Source: a virus. Taken from it: a stretch of 24,568 nucleotides of DNA. The number at the start of each line of letters is the position of its first letter. Within the stretch, counting starts at the first letter, position 1. Location of the stretch: positions 1-24,568 of IMG/VR virus record IMGVR_UViG_3300009152_000198, one strand, 5' to 3'. The notes beneath the pieces are model-generated. The model was not told where the DNA came from, ran no database searches, and saw only the letters and a list, made by a program, of their open reading frames with translations. This document shows, in pieces, positions 1-7,005 of the stretch. The position numbers and the translations under genes are program-made.

Positions 1-45
1 CCCTCGCCTCCACTTGAAATCTGCCCGACATACGACTGTTTCCTC

Positions 46-79
46 GCGGCAGCCCCGACGCAAACGATGGGGCTGCCGC
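46..79. other. Perfect 11-bp inverted repeat (hairpin)
   Basis: GCGGCAGCCCC at 46-56 is the exact reverse complement of 69-79, with a 12-nt loop. No T-tract follows on either strand, so it is not a classical intrinsic terminator. It could stop or process a transcript entering from the left, or mark a genome-end or packaging region. The first 146 bases otherwise hold no convincing gene. Confidence 0.6.
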
Positions 80-112
80 CGGGGGGATGGAGCGGTCGGG
101 CAGGCAGGACAG

Positions 113-140
113 TTGCTTTGCACGATCCTTTGCGTAGTAT
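113..140 (+). promoter_or_regulatory. Candidate sigma70-type promoter upstream of the first gene
   Basis: TTGCTT (113-118), 16-bp spacer, TAGTAT (135-140). Predicted transcription would begin near 147, the first possible ATG of the next gene. The mRNA would then be leaderless or nearly so. Confidence 0.4.
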
Positions 141-146
141 GGGGGC

Positions 147-437
147 ATGATCGCCATGGCAGACTTCGACGTTTCCCAGCAGATGATGACCGATCAGCAG
201 GTCATGAAGGCGATCGGTGCTCGAGCCCCGTCCACCGTGACCAGGGCGATCGCCTCCGGGCGGCTGAAAGGCTTGCGGATCGGCGAGCTTGGATGGCTGG
301 TCTATCGGTCCAGCGTCAACGAGATGCTGGCGGCTGAGGTGGAAAAGACGCCCACCGGCGGATTCCCGCGCGGGGCCGTCCGCAAGGCCAAGGCCGCGAA
401 GCGCACCAAGAAGCCGCGACGCAAGGCCGCTCGCTGA
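147..437 (+). CDS. Small helix-turn-helix / excisionase-like DNA-binding protein
   Basis: A 96-residue basic protein. Residues about 12-60 (from MMTDQQVMKAIG through the RAIASGRLKGLRIG and WLVYRSSVNEML segments) look like a MerR/excisionase-type winged helix, with a recognition-helix-like stretch followed by a basic wing. The last 25 residues are a Lys/Arg/Ala-rich tail resembling a histone H1-like DNA-compacting tail. Translation could start at 147 or 156. A GGGGG run just before 147 is the only Shine-Dalgarno-like element, and the predicted promoter places the mRNA start at about 147. As the first gene of the early region, a regulatory or excisionase role is plausible; the exact target is unknown. 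Confidence 0.65.
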   Translation: MIAMADFDVSQQMMTDQQVMKAIGARAPSTVTRAIASGRLKGLRIGELGWLVYRSSVNEMLAAEVEKTPTGGFPRGAVRKAKAAKRTKKPRRKAAR

Positions 438-442
438 CTTTT

Positions 443-459
443 TCGCAATCTGCGATTTT
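443..459. terminator. Weak, possibly bidirectional terminator
   Basis: TCGCA (443-447), ATC loop, TGCGA (451-455) followed by TTTT and preceded by a T-run, directly after the first gene. The stem is only 5 bp, so efficiency is doubtful. Confidence 0.35.
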
Positions 460-477
460 CGCCGCATTTCTTCGGCG

Positions 478-505
478 TTGACAATGCAAAGAGGTCTGCT
501 ATTCT
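478..505 (+). promoter_or_regulatory. Strong early promoter candidate
   Basis: A perfect -35 box TTGACA (478-483), a 16-bp spacer and the -10 box TATTCT (500-505). It points at the early operon that begins near 758. A 10-bp direct repeat CAATGCAAAG occurs at 482-491, overlapping the -35 and spacer, and again at 521-530 just downstream of the expected start, so an operator role is plausible. Confidence 0.6.
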
Positions 506-757
506 TCCCCTCGTCGTGACCAATGCAAAGCATCACGCTATGCGGTTGCGGCAGGTGCCACGAAAGTTCGACTCCCCAACTCAGTCTTTTCCCCGTGCTA
601 GCCGCACAAAAAACCGAGTTGACCGGAAACTGAACTTCCGTACACCTATGACTAAGCCACTCATCACAGTGATGGGTGGCCAACCAAGGCGAGGGAGTTG
701 CCGTGAAACAGCACAAGAAGGCCGCCACGGCATCCCGCATTACGAAGGGACGCACGC
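506..757 (+). promoter_or_regulatory. Regulatory stretch of dyads between the early promoter and the first operon gene
   Basis: No convincing gene lies in 438-757. It holds the promoter at 478-505, a dyad ATGC-AAA-GCAT (523-533), an inverted repeat CGGAA-N7-TTCCG (624-640), and a near-perfect 11-bp stem GCCAC-T-CATCA / TGATG-G-GTGGC with a 3-nt loop (656-680). A GTG at 703 has a good Shine-Dalgarno (GAGGGAG) and opens a long frame, but that frame runs antiphase to the better-looking gene at 758. These dyads look like operator sites or a structured 5' leader of the early operon. Confidence 0.45.
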
Positions 758-967
758 ATGGACGCACTGATCGACGCCAACCTGGAGCGAAGAGTCCAGG
801 AGCCAAACGAGTTGCTGATTCAACTCGAAGCATCCGCCATCCGGCTGACGTGGTCGCCGGAGGAGCGAGCCAGGCGGAATGCGTACCACAACAGTTGGAC
901 GCCGCCGGACGCACCGGAGTCGATCTTCGGCAAGCCCGACGGGAGGCAGCGGTTCAAGTCGCAGTGA
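758..967 (+). CDS. Small hypothetical early protein
   Basis: A 69-residue protein, acidic and helical at the N-terminus (MDALIDANLERRV) and polar after that. AAGGGA lies 7 nt before the ATG. Its TGA stop overlaps the GTG start of the next gene as GTGA, a layout that recurs throughout this operon and supports this frame over the longer overlapping frame that starts at 676. No family is recognised. It is the first gene of the early operon behind the 478-505 promoter. Confidence 0.55.
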   Translation: MDALIDANLERRVQEPNELLIQLEASAIRLTWSPEERARRNAYHNSWTPPDAPESIFGKPDGRQRFKSQ

Positions 968-1308
968 TCGCCGGCACCCTGCGGCAGCGGGCGGTCGATT
1001 CGATGGCGATGCAGTCTCGTCGTATGGCATTCAACGACGTGATCGACCTGTCGATCGACGAACGGATCGAGATTGGCGACGCCGAGGCACTCTTCGACGC
1101 CGTGGCCGAAGCGATGGAGCAGCTCGACAACCTGCAGAACGAGTTTTCTCTGACTCTGCATGTGGACGTGGCGACTCTGACTCGCATTTCCGAGGTTCGC
1201 CGCCGCCAGGACGCCACCGGCCGCCAGTGGCGGGGATCGTCATGGACAAATCAGGAGACCGGCGCGACGGATCGTGCCGGGAAGGAGGCCGGCGGAGCCG
1301 GCCAGTGA
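964..1308 (+). CDS. Hypothetical early protein with acidic helical core
   Basis: Starting at GTG 964, which overlaps the previous stop, this gives a 114-residue protein. Residues about 18-60 are strongly acidic and predicted helical (DVIDLSIDERIEIGDAE, then an LFDAVAEAMEQLDNLQNEF stretch), followed by a beta-like segment and a Gly/Thr-rich tail. A longer frame from 676 exists, but its first 96 codons read as low-quality Arg-rich sequence antiphase to the preceding gene. No family is recognised. Confidence 0.55.
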   Translation: MIAGTLRQRAVDSMAMQSRRMAFNDVIDLSIDERIEIGDAEALFDAVAEAMEQLDNLQNEFSLTLHVDVATLTRISEVRRRQDATGRQWRGSSWTNQETGATDRAGKEAGGAGQ

Positions 1309-1344
1309 CAGGACGTTAGCCAGTGCGGCCACGGCCGGCCCGCT

Positions 1345-1361
1345 GGATGGAGGAATGGATG
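1345..1361 (+). promoter_or_regulatory. Cluster of GGA motifs over the csrA ribosome-binding site
   Basis: Four GGA triplets (1345-1347, 1349-1351, 1352-1354, 1357-1359) cover the Shine-Dalgarno and start codon of the csrA homologue. CsrA-family proteins bind GGA in RNA, often over ribosome-binding sites and often on their own mRNA. Autorepression is therefore a reasonable inference. It is not shown here. Confidence 0.4.
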
Positions 1362-1565
1362 CTTGTGCTAACGCGGCGTGAGGGTGAGTCGATCCGGATT
1401 GGTCGCGACATCGTCGTGACGATCACGGAAATGAGCCACCTGCACGGCAGGCCGCGGTGCCGTGTCGGCATCGAGGCACCCGAGGACGTGAACATCATCA
1501 GGACAGAACTGGAGCGCAAGGATGGCGATTCAAGCGATGGCTACGGCAGCCACAAGGGCAAGTAG
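1359..1565 (+). CDS. csrA: CsrA/RsmA-family translational regulator
   Basis: A 68-residue protein that opens with the family signature MLVLTRREGESIRIG and continues with a beta-strand pattern and the C-terminal IEAPEDVNIIRTEL helix start. The key RNA-binding arginines of E. coli CsrA correspond to R6 and R48 here; a short insertion near residues 26-33 lengthens the central loop. The Ser/Gly/Lys-rich tail is divergent. CsrA homodimers bind GGA motifs in mRNA leaders and block or stabilise translation. The start at ATG 1359 follows a strong GGAGGA. The next gene overlaps its 3' end by 44 nt. A csrA inside a phage early operon suggests control of host or phage mRNAs soon after infection. Confidence 0.9.
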   Translation: MLVLTRREGESIRIGRDIVVTITEMSHLHGRPRCRVGIEAPEDVNIIRTELERKDGDSSDGYGSHKGK

Positions 1566-1746
1566 GGGCCATGTATCGGCGAGGGAGGCGACGCTGTCAC
1601 GGGTCCACCGTGCTGCGTCACTGCTTCTCACGTCGATGGAACGGCTCCACGGCCAGACCTACAGAGCAAACCCGGGTGACGTGTTGTTTCTCCGCCAGGC
1701 GGTGGAGGCGGCATCCGCGGAAATCCGCAGGGAGTGCGTGCGATGA
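1522..1746 (+). CDS. Small hypothetical protein coupled to the Sak4-like gene
   Basis: A 74-residue frame overlapping the csrA tail. An alternative ATG lies at 1537. The N-terminal 20 residues are low complexity; the C-terminal part (GDVLFLRQAVEAASAEIRRE) looks like a real amphipathic helix. Its TGA overlaps the next ATG as ATGA, matching the translational coupling seen elsewhere. The start is uncertain and no family is recognised. Confidence 0.5.
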   Translation: MAIQAMATAATRASRGHVSAREATLSRVHRAASLLLTSMERLHGQTYRANPGDVLFLRQAVEAASAEIRRECVR

Positions 1747-2648
1747 GTCTGAAAATCACGAAGGGTATCAGGGTTCGGGCGAAGAGGATCGTCGTTTACG
1801 GCGTCGAGTCGATCGGCAAGAGCACGTTGGCATCGCAGATGCCGAATCCGCTGGTGCTCGATACCGAGGACGGGACCAACAACATCGACGTTTGCCGGTC
1901 GGCGGTGGACACCTTCATGCAGCTTGAAGGCGACCTGCACGCCCTCGCGAGGGATTGCCAAGGCTTTCAGACGATCGTGATTGACACGATCGACAAGGCA
2001 GAGCGGCAGATGATCGACCACATGCTCCGCAAGGACCAGAAACGGTCGATCGAGGACTACGGCTTCGGCAAGGGCTACACGATGGTGTCGGAGGCTATGG
2101 GCCGACTCCTTTCCGTATGCGACACGCTCATCGACCGCGGTTTGAACGTAGTTCTCATCGCCCACTCCAAGGTGGCGAGGACGAACCCGCCGGATCTAGA
2201 CGAGGGATACGACCGCTACGAACTCAAGCTCACGAAGCAGTCGGCTCCGCTGGTGAAGGAATGGGCTGACTGCCTTCTTTTCGCCAACTACAAGACCCGG
2301 TTGGTGGAGGGCGACGACGGTCGCACCCGGGCCCGCGGCGGGAAGGAGCGGGTTCTGCACACCGAGCGGACGGCAGCGTGGGACGCCAAGAACCGTTTCG
2401 GCCTGCCGGCTGAGTTGCCGATGACGGCCGAGGCTCTCGCCCCGCTGTTTTCCGGCGTGACGCCGACCAAGCCAGGCTGGGGCGATCGCGTCAAGGCCGC
2501 GGCGTCTCTGGAAGACCTGGATGCGATCGAGACCGGCGCCAACCAGGCGGTCACGTCCGGCGACCTGACCGAGAGCCAGCGGAACACGCTTGGGGCGGCC
2601 ATCGCCAAGCGTCGTGCAGCCCTATCGCCCGAGGAGGTGCACGCATGA
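1743..2648 (+). CDS. Sak4-like RecA-fold ATPase (phage single-strand annealing / recombination)
   Basis: A 301-residue protein of the AAA_24 / phage nucleotide-binding type. The Walker A motif is GVESIGKS (residues 20-27), Walker B is TIVID (77-81), and a VLIAHSK segment holds a His near 141 in the position of the RecA sensor. The C-terminal 60 residues are a helical Ala-rich extension. Sak4-like proteins are RecA-core-only phage recombinases that anneal ssDNA together with a phage SSB, and an SSB-like gene lies two genes downstream. The ATG at 1743 overlaps the upstream stop; the frame extends to 1734 but the upstream GTG is less likely. Confidence 0.85.
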   Translation: MSLKITKGIRVRAKRIVVYGVESIGKSTLASQMPNPLVLDTEDGTNNIDVCRSAVDTFMQLEGDLHALARDCQGFQTIVIDTIDKAERQMIDHMLRKDQKRSIEDYGFGKGYTMVSEAMGRLLSVCDTLIDRGLNVVLIAHSKVARTNPPDLDEGYDRYELKLTKQSAPLVKEWADCLLFANYKTRLVEGDDGRTRARGGKERVLHTERTAAWDAKNRFGLPAELPMTAEALAPLFSGVTPTKPGWGDRVKAAASLEDLDAIETGANQAVTSGDLTESQRNTLGAAIAKRRAALSPEEVHA

Positions 2649-2848
2649 GTCGCAGCGACGACGAGAAGAAGTCGTGCCGCGAGCACGACGCAGTGATGAG
2701 GATCGTTTTTGAGACTTCAAGCTCGTTCCTTAACGGGTTGATGAGTTTCAACAGGGCCAAGTCGATCATCGACGACGCCCTGATCGGAGAAGCCGACCGC
2801 ATCGTGCGGATCGGCAGCAAGGTTCACACCCCGGAGATTGAGTCGTGA
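2645..2848 (+). CDS. Small hypothetical protein between recombinase and SSB
   Basis: A 67-residue polar protein coupled on both sides, by ATGA with the ATPase and GTGA with the SSB-like gene. It has a hydrophobic mid-segment (FLNGLMSFNRAKSIID) and no recognised motif. Its position suggests a small accessory factor of the recombination module, but this is inference only. Confidence 0.6.
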   Translation: MSRSDDEKKSCREHDAVMRIVFETSSSFLNGLMSFNRAKSIIDDALIGEADRIVRIGSKVHTPEIES

Positions 2849-3321
2849 AGTTCGACCGTTTCAGTGAAGACGATTTCGCCTCGTCTGTTATCCCCGACGG
2901 GGAAAACGAGATGGCGATTACCAAGATCAAGGATTTCGTGTCGAAGAAGGGCGAGAACTGGTGCATCGTCACCTTCCGCGACACGAACGACTCCTACAAC
3001 GAAGTCGAGAAGTGGCTGAATCCCAACGAGAAGCGGGACCAGAAGGCCGCGATGAATCTCAACGAGTCGCTGGGGCGACCGTGGGACGCCGACCTTGACG
3101 ACATCCTCATCGGCCAAGTGCTCGTCGTGAAGACGCAGCGGGCGGTGAAGGACGGCAACCCGGTGCTTGACCAGGACGGAAACCAGCGTGTGTACGTCAA
3201 CGGCTTCCTGCCGTCGTCGGCACCGGTTGCGGCCCAGGCCGCCAAGGCTCCTCCGAAGCGGACCTTGACGCAGAAGGCCGATGCGGCGAGCGGTTTCCCC
3301 AATGACGAAATTCCATTCTGA
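2845..3321 (+). CDS. DUF669-like phage ssDNA-binding protein
   Basis: A 158-residue protein with an N-terminal MKFDRFSEDDF start, a beta-rich OB-like body (about 20-125) and a Pro/Ala linker. It ends in the acidic-aromatic tip NDEIPF, the classic SSB C-terminal tail that recruits partner proteins. DUF669 proteins are phage ssDNA-binding proteins usually encoded beside recombinases and Sak4-type ATPases, as here. The GTG start overlaps the preceding stop. Confidence 0.75.
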   Translation: MKFDRFSEDDFASSVIPDGENEMAITKIKDFVSKKGENWCIVTFRDTNDSYNEVEKWLNPNEKRDQKAAMNLNESLGRPWDADLDDILIGQVLVVKTQRAVKDGNPVLDQDGNQRVYVNGFLPSSAPVAAQAAKAPPKRTLTQKADAASGFPNDEIPF

Positions 3322-3332
3322 GGAGAACACCC

Positions 3333-3617
3333 GTGGCAACTGTCTACCGAGGCACCGTCTGCGGCTCGCATTGGAACGGCTGGCGAATCTCTTACGAGAT
3401 CGCCAACACCGTCGTGATGGAGGGCAATCAGCTTGTGAAGAACGACCTGACGGGCACCTATCACCACTTTGATGAAGCATGGCACTACCGGAAGGAAGAC
3501 GCTGCCAAGGCGTGCATTCCGGAGCTGCAAAAGAACGTGCAGATGCTCGAGGAACTCATCAAGGAGATCACGGCCGACACGGGCCGTAGTGGCTGCCAAT
3601 CATCGGCCACCGTGTGA
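3333..3617 (+). CDS. Small hypothetical protein
   Basis: A 94-residue protein starting at GTG 3333 after a clear AGGAGA at 3321-3326. The N-terminal half is beta-like and aromatic-rich (WNGWRISYEIA, HFDEAWHYR); the C-terminal half is an amphipathic helix (QKNVQMLEELIKEI). It directly follows the SSB-like gene and probably belongs to the same operon. No family is recognised. Confidence 0.65.
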   Translation: MATVYRGTVCGSHWNGWRISYEIANTVVMEGNQLVKNDLTGTYHHFDEAWHYRKEDAAKACIPELQKNVQMLEELIKEITADTGRSGCQSSATV

Positions 3618-3718
3618 CGCAGCCGGCGGTCGTCGCCCTCTGACATGGCGGGCATACACCGGCTGTCTCGGTCGCGGAAACTTCCGCCGTCGAGCCGAGA
3701 CCGACCGCCCCACGTCAC
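3614..3718 (+). ncRNA. Highly structured leader, candidate cis-regulatory RNA
   Basis: The gap before the ParB-like gene folds strongly. GTGACG (3614-3619) pairs with CGTCAC (3713-3718) as a closing stem. AGCCGG (3621-3626) pairs with CCGGCT (3659-3664). Directly abutting it, GTCTCGG (3665-3671) pairs with CCGAGAC (3695-3701) around an inner CGGAA/TTCCG hairpin. A competing long-range helix, GGCGGTCG (3625-3632) with CGACCGCC (3702-3709), is mutually exclusive with the first arm. The region could be a riboswitch-like leader, an attenuator or a protein-binding RNA. No known RNA family is recognised. Confidence 0.45.
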
Positions 3719-3745
3719 GGGGCCAATACACATGGAGGCGAGGTA

Positions 3746-4888
3746 ATGATGATGCTGGACTTTATTTCAGAGTGGTGCGACCGACTCAAGCGGATGCCTC
3801 TCGCCCAGCAGGTCGAGGAGCTAAACGCCGCCAGGCGGATGATGCACGACGCCGGGCCGTTCAGCCGGGAGCCGGTGGACTGCATCGAGTGGGTTCACAC
3901 CGACGGGATTACGGCTAACGACTACAACCCCAACAGCGTCGCTCCGCCGGAGATGGAGCTATTGAAGCTGTCGATCCTTGAAGACGGCTACACCCAGCCG
4001 ATCGTCTCGTGGAGCAAGGACGGCGTGCGTGAGGTTGTGGACGGATTCCACCGCAACCGCGTTGGACGCGAGTGCATGGAGGTACGGCAGCGGATTCGCG
4101 GCTACCTTCCGCTCACGACGATTAACACGGATCGCCAGGATCGCGGCGACCGGATCGCCTCCACGATTCGCCACAACCGTGCCCGCGGCAAGCACGCCGT
4201 CACGGCCATGAGCGACATCGTGATTGAGTTGAAGCGTCGGAACTGGTCGGACGAGAAGATCGCCCGCGAACTGGGCATGGATCAAGACGAGATTCTGCGG
4301 CTTTGCCAGATCAGCGGGCTGGCTGAGTTGTTCACCGACCAAGAGTTCTCAAAGTCGTGGGACGTTGAAGGATCGGTGACTGAGGCAGATTTCGCGGAAC
4401 TCACCGACGACGTTAAGAGTTACGGGGAGTCGGAGACGGCTGGATTTCGCACTGTCAACACGTCGGACGACGGACGAATCTTTCACACCTTCGACAAGTG
4501 GGAGTGCCATCAGGCCGGCTTCTATGCCACCACTAAGGACGGCATGAACAAGGCTCAGTGCGAAGAGGCTATGCGAGCGTTGCTCGCTGACATTCCGGCA
4601 TTCCGCAAGGCTCTCCGCGGTGTCGTGAACGAGTGGAAGCACAGTTGCGAGCACTACCTGACCAATAACGCGATGAACCGGATCGCGTGGCTGGGGCAGG
4701 CCGCGACGTGCTACGCCCTAGGGATCCCGTCCGTGTACCGCGGCGGCTTCTATCTGCTCACGGAGCAGCAGCAGCAGGAAGCCAACAAGTCCGCACTCGC
4801 GGCACTCAATAAGTGGCTCAAGGCCAGCGGCAGAAAGCCGGTGCGGATGGATGAAGCCGCACCAGACCGAGAGATGGAGATTTACTGA
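3746..4888 (+). CDS. ParB/sulfiredoxin-fold protein, IbrB-like
   Basis: A 380-residue protein. Residues about 45-130 carry a ParB-type domain, with a PPEMELLKLSILEDGYTQPIV-like start and the VVDGFHRNRVGRE motif. A helix-turn-helix-like segment follows (WSDEKIARELGMDQDEILRL). The C-terminal 150 residues are alpha-rich and unassigned. ParB-fold proteins of this sort are encoded directly upstream of a PAPS-reductase-like partner in the E. coli ibrB-ibrA pair, and the same order and a TGATG overlap are seen here. ParB folds bind CTP or ATP and can act on DNA or proteins; the substrate of this pair is not known to me. Confidence 0.75.
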   Translation: MMMLDFISEWCDRLKRMPLAQQVEELNAARRMMHDAGPFSREPVDCIEWVHTDGITANDYNPNSVAPPEMELLKLSILEDGYTQPIVSWSKDGVREVVDGFHRNRVGRECMEVRQRIRGYLPLTTINTDRQDRGDRIASTIRHNRARGKHAVTAMSDIVIELKRRNWSDEKIARELGMDQDEILRLCQISGLAELFTDQEFSKSWDVEGSVTEADFAELTDDVKSYGESETAGFRTVNTSDDGRIFHTFDKWECHQAGFYATTKDGMNKAQCEEAMRALLADIPAFRKALRGVVNEWKHSCEHYLTNNAMNRIAWLGQAATCYALGIPSVYRGGFYLLTEQQQQEANKSALAALNKWLKASGRKPVRMDEAAPDREMEIY

Positions 4889-6168
4889 TGGGCGTCAAGC
4901 GATTCAACGACGTTGACGTGCTGACTGCGGCCCGACGCCGCATCTCGGAGACGTTCGACAACTTCCCGCGAATCTACGTCGCCTTTTCGGGCGGCAAGGA
5001 TTCAAGCGTGATGATGCACCTCGTTATGGATGAGGCGATCAAGCGTGGCCGCAAGGTTGCCGTGATGTTCATCGACTTTGAGGCCCAATATTCGGAGACG
5101 ATCACCCACGTTGACGAAATGTTTGCGATGTACCGGAACAACATCGACCCGCACTGGATTTGCATCCCGATGCTTCTTCGGAATGCAGTCACGAACTACG
5201 AGCCGCGGTGGACGTGCTGGGATGAAGAGAAGCAGGATGCCTGGATTCGCGAGAAGCCGCTCGGCTGCAAGACCGAGAAGGACTATCCGTTCGCCGTCCC
5301 AGGTATGGAGTTCGAGGAGTTCATCGTCCTCTTTGGTGAGTGGTACGGGCAGAATGAACTAACCGCAGGATTCATCGGCATCCGTGCCCAGGAAAGCCTC
5401 CACCGCTACTGTGCGATTGCGACCTGGGAGAAGCGTGGCAAGACGTTTGGCGGGCGGCGGTGGACGACGAACATCGTTGACCGAGTCTTCAACGTCTACC
5501 CGATCTACGACTGGCTCACCGAGGATATCTGGCGTTATCACGCCAAGCATTCGGACAAGCCGCACAACGGCATCTACGACCGGATGAATCAGGCCGGCGT
5601 CAAGCTGTCTCAGCAGCGGCTTTGCCAGCCGTTCGGTGACGACCAGCGTCGCGGATTGTGGCTGTACCACATTCTCGAGCCGCAGACGTGGTTCAAGCTG
5701 GTGGCCCGCGTCAATGGGGCCAACAGCGGATCGCTCTACATCGAGGAGCGTGGCAATATCAACGGCTACCACAAGATCACGAAGCCGGACGGTCACACCT
5801 GGCGGTCGTTCTGCAATCTGTTGCTACAGACGATGCCGGCAAAGACGCGATCTCACTACGTCGCACGGTTCAAGAAGTTCATTTGGGGATGGCACCAACG
5901 CGGCTACACGTCCATCCCGGAAGAGGCACCGCCGGAGTTGGAGGCCAAGTGCTGGGCACCTTCGTGGCGGCGGATGTGCAAGGTGCTGCTGCGAAACGAC
6001 TACTGGTGCAAGGGGCTAGGCCAAGCCCAACCGAAGTCGGAAGCCTACGGAACCTACATCCGCCTGCGTGACGCACGCAGGGCAGAGGCGAAGCGGCTGG
6101 AGTCGCAACGCCGCCAGCAAGAGAAGGCCCAGCGTCGGCTTTTCCACGACGAGGTGATTCATGGCTGA
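4888..6168 (+). CDS. PAPS-reductase-like PP-loop protein, IbrA-like (DUF3440 type)
   Basis: A 426-residue protein with the PP-loop ATP pyrophosphatase motif SGGKDSS at residues 34-40, an FIDFEAQY segment typical of PAPS-reductase-like enzymes, and a GIRAQESL motif. The long C-terminal region, rich in Trp and Tyr, resembles IbrA/DUF3440 proteins. PP-loop enzymes adenylate or transfer sulfur. Relatives include CysH and the DNA phosphorothioation enzyme DndC, but no cysteine desulfurase or DndDE/SspB partner is in the window. Coupling to the ParB-fold gene implies joint action. The tail is strongly basic and Gln-rich, suggesting nucleic-acid contact. Confidence 0.8.
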   Translation: MGVKRFNDVDVLTAARRRISETFDNFPRIYVAFSGGKDSSVMMHLVMDEAIKRGRKVAVMFIDFEAQYSETITHVDEMFAMYRNNIDPHWICIPMLLRNAVTNYEPRWTCWDEEKQDAWIREKPLGCKTEKDYPFAVPGMEFEEFIVLFGEWYGQNELTAGFIGIRAQESLHRYCAIATWEKRGKTFGGRRWTTNIVDRVFNVYPIYDWLTEDIWRYHAKHSDKPHNGIYDRMNQAGVKLSQQRLCQPFGDDQRRGLWLYHILEPQTWFKLVARVNGANSGSLYIEERGNINGYHKITKPDGHTWRSFCNLLLQTMPAKTRSHYVARFKKFIWGWHQRGYTSIPEEAPPELEAKCWAPSWRRMCKVLLRNDYWCKGLGQAQPKSEAYGTYIRLRDARRAEAKRLESQRRQQEKAQRRLFHDEVIHG

Positions 6169-6424
6169 GTTTCCTAGGGTCTGGCGTATCAACGTCTCGC
6201 CAGTGCTGACGGGCTGGGGGCTGCAGGTCCATGAGTTTCACGGGACGGTGCAGCCGATCACCGGTGGATCCGTGGTCGTTCACGCCGGCGGGTGTGCTGC
6301 CGACGTGGAGAACTGGCGTCCGAGCCGACGGGACGCCTTGCTTGATGCCGCCGACAGGATCGAGGAGCTGATCGCCCCGGCGAAGGTCCAGGTGGCCAGG
6401 CTCCGAGAGGAGGCTGGCGAATGA
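6161..6424 (+). CDS. Small hypothetical protein
   Basis: An 87-residue protein overlapping the IbrA-like stop by 8 nt and ending in an ATGA overlap with the next gene. It has a beta-rich N-terminal half (VWRINVSPVLTGWGLQVHEF) and a helical C-terminal half (DALLDAADRIEELIAP). No recognised family. Confidence 0.6.
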   Translation: MAEFPRVWRINVSPVLTGWGLQVHEFHGTVQPITGGSVVVHAGGCAADVENWRPSRRDALLDAADRIEELIAPAKVQVARLREEAGE

Positions 6425-6651
6425 AGACGTGGAGGCAGTTCGACCAAATGCGTGGCGACCACAACCGGACGTGGCATCGCCGGAGCGACGTGCTGGATGC
6501 ACTGCGGGCGATTGGGTCGCCGATGACGTGGCATGACTGCAAGAAGGCGATGGCGGCGTTGCCGAAGCCGGAGATGCGGTATGGGCACTATCGGTATACG
6601 AATCGGCACTTTGTTGCCGTGATGAAGGCGGCGGGGAGGGCATCCGCATGA
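6421..6651 (+). CDS. Small basic hypothetical protein
   Basis: A 76-residue protein, basic and rich in Trp, His and Tyr, with ATGA overlaps on both sides. The middle (RRSDVLDALRAIGSPMTWHDCKKAM in part) could be a short winged-helix, as in the next gene. Its place in a run of coupled small genes supports expression. No function can be assigned. Confidence 0.6.
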   Translation: MKTWRQFDQMRGDHNRTWHRRSDVLDALRAIGSPMTWHDCKKAMAALPKPEMRYGHYRYTNRHFVAVMKAAGRASA

Positions 6652-6959
6652 CCACCGACATCGACTTCGGGCCCCTCTTCGCCTGCACCGCCAAGGCCGA
6701 GCGTGCGGGCTTCGACACCGCGGCAGCCAAGGCCGCCGTGCTCGACCTGCTCGCGGACGGTCGGCCCAGGAGCGGCGAGGAGATCGTCGATCACTGCCTG
6801 CGGCTGGGGATCGTGCCGCATGACGCAAGGGCTTTCGGCTCGGTGTTCGCCAGGCTGCGGCAGCAGGGGGCGATTGAGGCGGTGGGGTTTACGGAGAGGA
6901 AGAAGGGGAACGGCACCAGCGGTGCCAGGGTTTGGCGAATCACGGCGGCGTCGCGTTGA
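6648..6959 (+). CDS. Winged-helix-like small DNA-binding protein
   Basis: A 103-residue protein. Residues about 25-90 show a winged-helix pattern: AAVLDLLADGRPRSGEEIV, then a second helix, then FARLRQQGAIEAVGF as recognition helix and wing. The tail is Gly/Arg-rich. It is probably the last gene of this coupled run, because the next gene has its own ribosome-binding site and a different composition. Likely a regulator; the target is unknown. Confidence 0.6.
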   Translation: MTTDIDFGPLFACTAKAERAGFDTAAAKAAVLDLLADGRPRSGEEIVDHCLRLGIVPHDARAFGSVFARLRQQGAIEAVGFTERKKGNGTSGARVWRITAASR

Positions 6960-7005
6960 CGTGCGGCCGGTGGTGTGATGGTTCGGCAAAGAAATGGAGT
7001 TTCAA

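Noticed and set aside
560-590. TTCGACTC resembling a tRNA T-loop
   Set aside because: Flanking bases do not form a T-stem and no acceptor or anticodon arm fits, so no tRNA or tRNA-derived att site is claimed.
516-770. 84-residue frame across the regulatory gap
   Set aside because: Arg/Pro-rich composition, no ribosome-binding site, overlaps the promoter-proximal dyads and the start of the better gene at 758.
676-963. N-terminal extension of the gene at 964
   Set aside because: Reads antiphase to the convincing gene at 758-967 and looks like shadow sequence, although GTG 703 has a good Shine-Dalgarno; kept only as a caveat.
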